Source: Bacteroidales bacterium (GTDB lineage Bacteria; Bacteroidota; Bacteroidia; Bacteroidales; UBA7960). Taken from it: a stretch of DNA of 6,285 nt. Under the pieces are notes generated by a model. It was given only the letters and a program-made list of their open reading frames with translations, was not told the origin of the DNA and made no database searches. This document shows positions 1 to 6,044 of the stretch, one piece after another; the first letter of the stretch is position 1, and each line of letters begins with the position of its first letter. A program made the translations under genes and the position numbers. The stretch spans positions 1 to 6,285 of the forward strand of contig SKYG01000225.1 of NCBI GenBank assembly GCA_007128045.1, given 5' to 3'.

Positions 1-1929
1 CTCGCTGTCTTCACTAAAATTATACTGGAAAAATACATTTCTGTTTGAAAAGTCAATGTGCATGCCATAAGAGTCTCCACTGCCCCTCACATGGTATGAA
101 TGATTATACTGTGCAAAGACATTACGGCAGTTCCAGAACCATGCTCCACTACCGCGTTTTACCATCCTAGGGTCAATATCAGAACCTGGATAATCAAATA
201 TGTTGTTCTCCAGCAAAACGTTGTAGGATCGGCCGGGGGTAATCCCTGAGCCTCCTGTGTGATAAAAATGGTTATTTCGGAATACCAGGTTCATATTGCG
301 ATTAATAGAGTCGTTTCCAATGCCTTCTGCCCCCCCTTGGTGTCCTGTATGTATTCCAAACCGTTGTATCCGTGTAAAGTAGCAATCCTCGACCAATACG
401 TCGCGGATATTCTTTTCTTTGCCTGCTGTGGTATTCGACTCAGAATAAATTCCTATGCCCGACACCCTGATTGCGTTGAAAGAGACTCCTTCCAATGTTG
501 GGGCAAATACATCGCGAATGGTCAGGTTGTTAAACACAAAATGACGCATAATCTTATCTCCATCGTTGAACACATGAATGCCATACGCCAGGTTATCTGA
601 CACCCCGGGGCGTGATTCCCGGCGATCGTTGGTCAGCTCTAAGTGATACATCTCAATGTATTCCTGGTTATTGATAAAGACCGCACTTAGGAAGGCACCC
701 GCCTGATCTGTTGCTCCGTCAATTAAAGGCTTTCCCCCTTCACCATAGCTACTGAAAACAAGCGGCGAATTTTTTTTGCCTGACCCATTGACCACCAACT
801 GCCCGTAGAATGTATCACCCCTTTTAAAAAACACCGTGTCGCCCGGAAATAAACTGGCCTCGTTGACCTTATCAACAGATTTCCAAGGGTTTTCTGTACT
901 GCTGCCATCGTTCATGTCATCTCCTTCTGAGCTGCTGATAAAGTAATTTGTTCCTTGATTAATAAACATGAATTCCACTGTACCCGTCTCGCCAATAACG
1001 ATATCCTTATGGTCGGATAAGATGCTTATAGTGAACGGGAAATTTATTATACTTTCGCTCTCAAGTGCTTCAAAAGTGGCAGTAGCACTATTTGATCCCG
1101 CTAGAATGGTTACGGTTTCCGGACTGATTCTGTAATTGGTTTCATCCATACCAACAACATCAAATGTAATGTCTACATCTTCCTCCGGAATTTGTGACGA
1201 CTCAATGATCAGTGTCACGTGATCTCCGGGTAAAACCACATTTTCTGATGCAGTGAGCGATAACTGGATTGCACTGGGATCTATGATATATATCTTGTCA
1301 AGAAATGGTGAGGCCTGTCCGCCAACAGCCCGGAATTCCACTTTATTGGTTCCCGACACCATGTCAATGTCGATGGTTTTTGATTGCGGGGGGCCCTGGT
1401 AACACCAATTGGCAGATTCAAAAGAAAAAATGCCCAGGGAGATGTCATTCACAACGACTTCCAACCTCGATTGTCCTACATGAAAATAGTCTGTTATGAG
1501 CTGGTAGGTACCAGCCAGTTCTGTTTCAATATCATCAAAAAGGAGTGAATTACCACTTACATTGCCAAGTACAACAAATTTTTCACCAGAAGCATGCTGG
1601 CAACCTTCTTTTACTTCTGTCGATCCCTTGATGATGCCATCCTCAGCTTCTATTTCTTTAATCCGTTTTGCAGCCCACTGTGCATGCATTTCATCAGGCA
1701 TTAAATCACGGTTGTTTTCGTGAGCATTTATAAAAGCAATTCCTGATTTTGCCAGTTCATCAATATGTGGTGTTTTAATTTGAGGGTGCCCGCCAAACAC
1801 CTCCATATAATCATTCAAATCATCACATATAATAAAAACAACATTGGGCTTTGGTTTCTCTGCATACAGAGAAGCAGATAGCATCAATGCTGATGTACAA
1901 GCCAATACTTTACGAGATAGGTTTTTCAT
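1..1929 (-). CDS. Secreted fusion: sulfatase N-terminal remnant + CBM-like + Calx-beta-like + parallel beta-helix (3' end outside window)
   Basis: The frame is open for 643 codons from the ATG at 1929 to the window edge, so the C-terminus is missing. Residues 1-23 form a Sec signal peptide (MKN..R, hydrophobic core, cleavage near LYA-E). Residues 26-70 match the start of an S1 sulfatase of the iduronate-sulfatase/choline-sulfatase type: KPNVVFIICDDLND with metal-site Asp36/Asp37, then TPHIDELAKSG and FINAH. The expected C-x-P-S-R motif and the rest of the catalytic domain are absent, so sulfatase activity is not expected. Residues about 92-217, beginning EIEAEDG, look like a CBM35/CBM6-type beta-sandwich. 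About 222-320 resembles a Calx-beta domain (LSLTASENVVLPGD.. TVTILAGSNSATATF). From about 327 on, NYFISSSEGDD..NDGSS.ENPW..VDKVN opens a right-handed parallel beta-helix rich in NN.. turns, as in many polysaccharide lyase-like proteins. No Shine-Dalgarno is seen; the leader is A/T-rich. Frame and start are secure, domain names moderately so, and the enzymatic role is unknown. Confidence 0.88.
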   Translation of the reverse strand, partial: MKNLSRKVLACTSALMLSASLYAEKPKPNVVFIICDDLNDYMEVFGGHPQIKTPHIDELAKSGIAFINAHENNRDLMPDEMHAQWAAKRIKEIEAEDGIIKGSTEVKEGCQHASGEKFVVLGNVSGNSLLFDDIETELAGTYQLITDYFHVGQSRLEVVVNDISLGIFSFESANWCYQGPPQSKTIDIDMVSGTNKVEFRAVGGQASPFLDKIYIIDPSAIQLSLTASENVVLPGDHVTLIIESSQIPEEDVDITFDVVGMDETNYRISPETVTILAGSNSATATFEALESESIINFPFTISILSDHKDIVIGETGTVEFMFINQGTNYFISSSEGDDMNDGSSTENPWKSVDKVNEASLFPGDTVFFKRGDTFYGQLVVNGSGKKNSPLVFSSYGEGGKPLIDGATDQAGAFLSAVFINNQEYIEMYHLELTNDRRESRPGVSDNLAYGIHVFNDGDKIMRHFVFNNLTIRDVFAPTLEGVSFNAIRVSGIGIYSESNTTAGKEKNIRDVLVEDCYFTRIQRFGIHTGHQGGAEGIGNDSINRNMNLVFRNNHFYHTGGSGITPGRSYNVLLENNIFDYPGSDIDPRMVKRGSGAWFWNCRNVFAQYNHSYHVRGSGDSYGMHIDFSNRNVFFQYNFSEDSE

Positions 1930-2052
1930 ATTTATAGCTACTTAAGAATTCAAATTGATTATTATGTGTTGTTTTTCTATGCCACGATGAGCTGGTTTTA
2001 CAATATTTTTTAACCAATTGAAATATTTATCAGTCTGGCCTGCTTCAAGGCT
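1930..2052. other. Intergenic spacer, no gene seen
   Basis: This stretch separates the possible extended end of the 567-residue sulfatase from the start of the fusion gene. It is A/T-rich and contains an A/T-only inverted repeat (2002-2008 with 2021-2027, 7-bp arms, 12-nt loop). The leader directly before the ATG at 1929 has no Shine-Dalgarno-like run. I could not find a convincing Bacteroidota promoter (TTTG plus TAnnTTTG). A promoter for the fusion gene could lie here, but the sequence does not show it clearly. Confidence 0.4.
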
Positions 2053-2070
2053 CTATTGTTCCTTGAGCCT
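2045..2070 (-). terminator. Possible terminator-like hairpin(s) without U-tract
   Basis: Two overlapping, mutually exclusive inverted repeats sit here: TCAAGG (2045-2050) with CCTTGA (2061-2066), and AGGCTC (2048-2053) with GAGCCT (2065-2070). They overlap the TAG at 2053-2055 that closes the coding-like tail of the upstream sulfatase, which is where a terminator would be expected. No run of T follows on the minus strand, so a classical intrinsic terminator is not supported. The stems are only 6 bp and could be chance. Confidence 0.22.
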
Positions 2071-2184
2071 AATCCTGTCAGCTCCTACCACACTCCATTT
2101 TGAAACATAATCCTCCACATTAGGCTCCTCCCATTCCGGAATTGTACAGATACTTATTTCATCATTTGTGTAAAAGTGATTACC
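2053..2184 (-). pseudogene. Coding-like 43-residue tail, probable frameshifted C-terminus of the upstream sulfatase
   Basis: Immediately after the sulfatase, the neighbouring minus-strand frame reads 43 residues to a TAG at 2053-2055: GNHFYTNDEISIC, then IPEWEEPNVEDYV, then SKWSVVGADRIRLKEQ. Its composition (acidic and aromatic, no low-complexity codons) looks like real protein, yet it has no ATG of its own. Removing one A at 2185 would turn the sulfatase end FID-R-stop into FID-GNHFYTND.., giving a 609-residue protein in place of 567. The reading is direct from the sequence; that it once was, or truly is, the sulfatase C-terminus is inference. Alternatives are a sequencing or assembly indel, a genuine mutation, or a leftover from another gene. 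Confidence 0.45.
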
Positions 2185-3883
2185 TGTCAATGAACCTGTT
2201 ATTATCCGGCACAATCGCCTCCCATCGGTCGCGCCTCCATCTAACAGGAGGAGGGAAAGAAACCGATTCTTTTTCCCAGATAAGTTGCAGATCTTTTCTT
2301 ATGTCTGGTTCCTTTTCTATTAAATTCTTAGTTTCTCCCGGATCAGATATGTAATGAAAGAGTTCGGCATATGCTGGTGCTCCTTCCGGAATTTCTTTGT
2401 AGAGTCCTGGTTCTGTTTCAGAAACATAGCGAAGGATATAACCATCTTTTACTACACCCCATGCTGCTGGTGCCCGTTCGCGTTCCTGATAGGCAGTAAG
2501 GAATGAGGTGTTGATCATAAATCCCCAGGCGCGGGCATGAATGCCAGACCACAACAGATAGTCACGTACCGGCTCATCAGATATGCCTTTAAGCAAGGGC
2601 AGAAGACTCTTCCCATCCAAATCCCCGGGAAGTTGTCCACCAGCAGCATCCACAAATGTTGGTAAAATATCCATCCCTGAAACCAGATGATCAGTTACTA
2701 ACGGAGCTTTTATCCCTTTGGGCCAATAAAAAAACATCGGTACTCTTATCCCTCCCAATAGAAAATTTCCTTTATGCCCCCTGTAAGGCGCATTCCCTGG
2801 CATCGTCGACCTTCCACCAATTGACCCTCCGTTATCCGAAATAAAAACAAAAATTGTATTATCTGCCAATCCTTTATCCTTCAGTAGCTCTTCCAGCCTG
2901 CGAACATTTTCATCTACACCAAACACATGAGCGTAAAAGTTATTGAGGATGAACGATTCAGAATCAAATCTATCGTAATAAGAATCCGGTGCTTTGGGGT
3001 CCAGAGGTCCGTGAACGGCATGATAATGTATCTGAACAAAAAACGGTTTCTGCTGCTCAATACTTTGTTCAATAAAAGCAATAGCTTTATCTGTGAAGAT
3101 ATCCGTATTATATTCCGGATTTATCCCGGCATGCTCAAAACCTTCCCAGACATTGTCAGCATTATAAAAAGGGCTTTCCCACATGTTGTAACCATAGTAA
3201 TAATCAAATCCATGATTCAGTGCGTGATGTTCGGGAGTTGTTGATCCTGCAAATCCGTTATCATACAGGTTTTTTCTTATTTCCGGATATTGTGTCAGGG
3301 GAGGATAAATTCCGGCTGAATCTTTTATGCCATGTTTTTTCATAAACTCCGGGATCATTGACAGGTCGCGACTGCCCATATGCCATTTACCAACATGTGC
3401 TGTGGCATAACCCGCATCTTTTAATCTCTCTGCCAGGATGCTTCCGGGCTTTGGGCCATGTGCCTCAATATCGATATTCCGGTATATTCCCCATCGATTT
3501 TGTAAAATACCGGTAGCCATTGCGATTCTTGAGGGGGCACACAAATTTGAAGGTGTGAAAGCATTAGAAAATATCACACCTGAATTTGCCATTCTTGAAA
3601 GAGTAGGTGTTGAACGGCGCGCAAATTCAAGCGCTTGTTCCGGAGTATAATCCCCTCCTGCAAGGGTGTATCTCAGAAAATGAGGATCATAATCATCCGG
3701 TGAAATATTCTCGCTGGTCCATCCTACTTGTGAATATCCCAAATCATCCATCATAATAAAAATGAGATTTGGTTTATCCGGCTGCAGTTGTCCTCGCAGC
3801 TTATGCCTGATGAATGACAGCATTGCAATGAATAATGAAATCAGGCCAATGCCAATAGCCAATATGGTGAAAAGACGTTTCAT
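2180..3883 (-). CDS. S1-family (formylglycine-dependent) sulfatase, 567 aa
   Basis: Hydrolyses a sulfate ester, very probably on a carbohydrate. The alkaline-phosphatase-like sulfatase fold is evident: metal-binding Asp46/Asp47 in FIMMDDLGYSQ, formylglycine motif C115-A-P-S-R119, Lys166 and His168 in VGKWHMGS, His288/His291 in HYHAVHGPL, Asp350-Asn351 in FISDNGG, Lys371 in RGHKGN, and the IRVPMFFYWP and MDILPTFVDAAGG segments that close the N-terminal domain. Cys115 must be converted to formylglycine by a maturase not present here. Residues 4-24 form a hydrophobic signal or membrane anchor; with no lipobox Cys the protein is periplasmic or membrane-tethered. About 40 residues (52-91) are inserted between the metal motif and STPTLSRMANSG, longer than usual. 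The start at 3883 is preceded by an A/T-rich leader without Shine-Dalgarno and by an 8-bp repeat array 12 nt away. The stop at 2180 may result from a frameshift, since the next frame continues in coding-like sequence to 2053. Substrate unknown. Confidence 0.95.
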   Translation of the reverse strand: MKRLFTILAIGIGLISLFIAMLSFIRHKLRGQLQPDKPNLIFIMMDDLGYSQVGWTSENISPDDYDPHFLRYTLAGGDYTPEQALEFARRSTPTLSRMANSGVIFSNAFTPSNLCAPSRIAMATGILQNRWGIYRNIDIEAHGPKPGSILAERLKDAGYATAHVGKWHMGSRDLSMIPEFMKKHGIKDSAGIYPPLTQYPEIRKNLYDNGFAGSTTPEHHALNHGFDYYYGYNMWESPFYNADNVWEGFEHAGINPEYNTDIFTDKAIAFIEQSIEQQKPFFVQIHYHAVHGPLDPKAPDSYYDRFDSESFILNNFYAHVFGVDENVRRLEELLKDKGLADNTIFVFISDNGGSIGGRSTMPGNAPYRGHKGNFLLGGIRVPMFFYWPKGIKAPLVTDHLVSGMDILPTFVDAAGGQLPGDLDGKSLLPLLKGISDEPVRDYLLWSGIHARAWGFMINTSFLTAYQERERAPAAWGVVKDGYILRYVSETEPGLYKEIPEGAPAYAELFHYISDPGETKNLIEKEPDIRKDLQLIWEKESVSFPPPVRWRRDRWEAIVPDNNRFIDR

Positions 3884-3895
3884 GTGTTTAAAATT

Positions 3896-3962
3896 GTCTG
3901 AAGGTCTGAATGTCTGAAGGTCTGAAGGTCTGAAGGTCTGAAAGTCTGAAAGTCTGAAAGTC
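3896..3962. repeat. 8-bp tandem repeat array, 8.4 units of GTCTGAAR
   Basis: Eight consecutive octamers begin at 3896 and a partial GTC closes the array at 3962. On the plus strand the units are GTCTGAAG, GTCTGAAT, three GTCTGAAG and three GTCTGAAA; only the last base of the unit varies. Read in the direction of transcription (CTTCAGAC or TTTCAGAC) the array ends 12 nt before the ATG of the 567-residue sulfatase, so it forms the 5' leader or the promoter-proximal spacer. Units sort by variant along the array, which points to local slippage duplication. Whether its copy number affects expression is inference. Confidence 0.95.
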
Positions 3963-3993
3963 GCTCTATGCTATACGCTTAAAATCATCCTCA

Positions 3994-4115
3994 TGTGTGT
4001 CAAAGCGTTTGACATGGCAGTCTCATATGGTTTTAAATGAGTTGTGGGTTGCGAGTTAAGGGTTATAGTTCTCAGCGCATAAAGACATATCTGTGTGTTA
4101 AAGCGATTATCATGG
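3994..4115. repeat. Two copies of a 24-nt imperfect direct repeat
   Basis: Copy A at 3994-4017 and copy B at 4092-4115 align without gaps at 20 of 24 positions, starting 98 nt apart. Shared core elements are TGTGTGT, then (C/T)AAAGCG, then TT, then CATGG. Similarity falls off on both sides, so the repeated unit is short. Copy B starts just downstream of the stop of the 639-residue sulfatase and copy A contains the near-palindrome at 3998-4014. The pair may be two binding sites for one regulator or a degraded intergenic repeat element. Confidence 0.7.
3998..4014. promoter_or_regulatory. Perfect 7-bp inverted repeat TGTCAAA-GCG-TTTGACA, candidate operator
   Basis: The 17-bp site has two perfect 7-bp arms around a GCG centre and lies about 115 nt upstream of the start of the 567-residue sulfatase and about 110 nt past the end of the 639-residue sulfatase. 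Size and symmetry suit a dimeric repressor or activator site; the A/T arms around a central CG recall LacI/GntR-type operators, but no regulator is encoded here. A hairpin role in the mRNA is possible, but no U-tract follows, so a terminator is less likely. Confidence 0.42.
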
Positions 4116-4124
4116 GCATTTCAT

Positions 4125-6044
4125 TTATTCTCTGTAATCCGGGTTGTTTGGCACCAACCCCAAACTTCCCAGGAAATCCGTACATGCCGCCCTCACATTG
4201 TAATCCCGGTCGGCCATTTCCCTAACTTTCCAGATTGTTTCGATGAACGGCTCTCTTTGAACCGGATCGATATAAAGCAGGGAATAAACTGCCATCAGCG
4301 AAATATCGAGGTTTTCATGGGCGCAGAGCAGTTTCAGGTTTTCTACTGCATTTTTGTCGTTTAACATGCCGTAGGCCATGGCCGAGGCGATGACAGCTAC
4401 TGGCGGGTATTCATCATCCATAGCTTCCAGGATCACTTCTGAAAACGGTTTTACTATTTCCGGATTCTGGCTTCGCAGTCCAAGAATGGCCCAATAACGA
4501 ATGACCGGATTGTCGTTTGAAAGCAGTTCAACTTGTTGTTCAGCAACTTTCTTCCCCCGAAAACCAGCAAGCGAAGCGGCTTCATAAATGTTTTCCAACG
4601 GATATTGTTCGTGGACGAGCCGGAATTCATAAGCCGTTGTGTTGTCCGAAAGCAGGCCGATTTCATATTCGGGCAAAAACATCACATCGCGCGACTTCAG
4701 CACTTCTTCTTTCAAAAGGTCTCGCATTTTTTCCAGAACCGGTTTGTATTCCGGGTCATCTGCCAGATTTTTCGTTTCCCACAAATCGTTTTCAATGTCG
4801 AAAAGAAATTCGGCAGGACGCGGTTCGAACAGACTTTTTTGCAGCAGGTTGAGTTTGTTTTCAGACAGATCGTTTCGCATCTGCTGTTTGATTTCACCAA
4901 TTTCCATGTACCGAATGTAGCGGGCTTCGTATATGTATGGCAGATAGTTTCTGGAGTACACAAACCTGCCATCGGTTACGGTGCGCACCATGTCGATGCC
5001 GTTGTCTGAACGGTCGGATGATAAAAAAAGATGTTCAACTGGTTTTGTGCGTTTTGTGCCTAAAAAGGGTCGTCCTTCCAGGTGTTTTGGAATTTCCCCT
5101 CCGGCCAGGCTTATGAGTGTAGGGGCCAGGTCGGTAAAATCTATTAGTTCGTCGGTAACCACGCTAGCGGTTCCCCATGGCGAGAGATGCTTGTACATTT
5201 CCGGAAACCAAACGATAAACGGGACCCGATAGCCGTAATTGATACCGTTGGTTTTTCCGCGTGGCATTCCCTGTCCGTGGTCGGCATAGAAAAAGATGAT
5301 GGTGCTGTCTCTCAGGTTGTCCTCTTCCAGTCGGGTCAGTAGCTCGCCAATGCGGTTGTCTGTGAGTTTTATGGAATTATAAACCCTGGCAAACTGTTTT
5401 CTCATTTCCGGGCTGTCGAGGTAAAAAGGTGGCATATCAAATTCGTTGTCGCCAATTCGTTCTTCGGGGGTAAGATGTTCAAGTACATTTGTCAGGTACC
5501 AGTCATAGGTTTCGGTCATGGTGCGCGACTGGTGCGATTCGTTGTAGTTAAATACCGCGAAAAACGGCTGTCCTGGTTCCCGGTTCCACCAGCCTGATCT
5601 GCCTGAGCTTTCGTTCCAGGCTTCGGTAATGAATTCCCTGTCTCCGAATACGTTATAATCGGTTTTTACATTGTTGGTGGTGTAATAACCTTGTTGCTGA
5701 AGATAATACGGAAATCCTTTGATGTATTCAGGTACAGGATATTTGCTGCGGTGGTTGCCTGTACCGGCTTTGTATGTTTTCACGCCTGTAATAATGGCCG
5801 TTCGGCTGGGTGAACAGACCGTGCCCGTGGCGAAAGCATTGGTAAATCTGACACCTTCCTCTGCCAGCCTGTCAATAACCGGGGTGCTGGCATTTTTATC
5901 ACCATAACACCCGATAAACTGTGGCGAGGTATCTTCGATGGTTACCCAAAGAATGTTGGGTTTGGGCAGTTCTTCCTGCTGCTTGCATTGCAAAAACAGG
6001 GCAGGAATGGCCAGCACGTTGATGAAGAATGTTTTTTTGTTCAT
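4125..6044 (-). CDS. Lipoprotein S1-family sulfatase with HEAT-like C-terminal region, 639 aa
   Basis: Predicted to cleave sulfate esters of a glycan at the cell envelope. Residues 1-19 are a signal sequence ending at Cys20 (ALFLQC-KQQEE); the Gln before the Cys is atypical, but the acidic/polar stretch after it fits a Bacteroidota lipoprotein. The sulfatase domain spans about 28-430: Glu37-Asp38 in WVTIEDTSP (Glu replaces the usual first Asp), formylglycine motif C77-S-P-S-R81 followed by TAIITG, Lys127 in NNVKTDYN, His171 in FNYNESHQS, Asp255-His256 in FYADHGQGM (His in place of the common Asn), and Lys264 in PRGKTNG. The segment LFDIENDLWETKNLADDPEY is the usual sulfatase C-terminal signature. 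Residues about 485-630 add alpha-helical HEAT-like repeats (LLSNDNPVIRYWAILGL and further helices), perhaps a protein- or glycan-docking surface. The start at 6044 fixes the signal peptide and has a weak GAAGAG 6-7 nt upstream. It overlaps the upstream sulfatase frame by 146 nt, suggesting one transcript. Confidence 0.95.
   Translation of the reverse strand: MNKKTFFINVLAIPALFLQCKQQEELPKPNILWVTIEDTSPQFIGCYGDKNASTPVIDRLAEEGVRFTNAFATGTVCSPSRTAIITGVKTYKAGTGNHRSKYPVPEYIKGFPYYLQQQGYYTTNNVKTDYNVFGDREFITEAWNESSGRSGWWNREPGQPFFAVFNYNESHQSRTMTETYDWYLTNVLEHLTPEERIGDNEFDMPPFYLDSPEMRKQFARVYNSIKLTDNRIGELLTRLEEDNLRDSTIIFFYADHGQGMPRGKTNGINYGYRVPFIVWFPEMYKHLSPWGTASVVTDELIDFTDLAPTLISLAGGEIPKHLEGRPFLGTKRTKPVEHLFLSSDRSDNGIDMVRTVTDGRFVYSRNYLPYIYEARYIRYMEIGEIKQQMRNDLSENKLNLLQKSLFEPRPAEFLFDIENDLWETKNLADDPEYKPVLEKMRDLLKEEVLKSRDVMFLPEYEIGLLSDNTTAYEFRLVHEQYPLENIYEAASLAGFRGKKVAEQQVELLSNDNPVIRYWAILGLRSQNPEIVKPFSEVILEAMDDEYPPVAVIASAMAYGMLNDKNAVENLKLLCAHENLDISLMAVYSLLYIDPVQREPFIETIWKVREMADRDYNVRAACTDFLGSLGLVPNNPDYRE

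Noticed and set aside
259..600. Plus-strand open frame of 113 codons
   Set aside because: It is antisense to the well-supported beta-helix coding frame and has no recognisable domain.
1990..2110. Promoter for the fusion gene
   Set aside because: I looked for TTTG and TAnnTTTG boxes with 19-21 nt spacing on the minus strand and found only partial matches.
3438..3650. Plus-strand open frame over the sulfatase active-site region
   Set aside because: It is the complement of the segment encoding the CAPSR motif; no independent evidence for a gene.
3896..3962. CRISPR array
   Set aside because: Units are 8 bp and directly abutting with no spacers, so this is a simple tandem repeat.
4021..4042. 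CTCAT/ATGAG inverted repeat as a terminator for the 639-residue sulfatase
   Set aside because: The stem is only 5 bp with a 10-nt loop and no following T-run on the minus strand.
4037..4364. Two overlapping plus-strand frames starting in the 3884-4124 spacer
   Set aside because: Most of their length is antisense to the 639-residue sulfatase 3' end, and the parts in the spacer overlap repeats and have no ribosome-binding site or domain.
4533..5009. Plus-strand open frame of 158 codons
   Set aside because: It lies wholly opposite the 639-residue sulfatase, is rich in Phe/Gln/Val as expected from antisense of coding sequence, and shows no domain or plausible start context.
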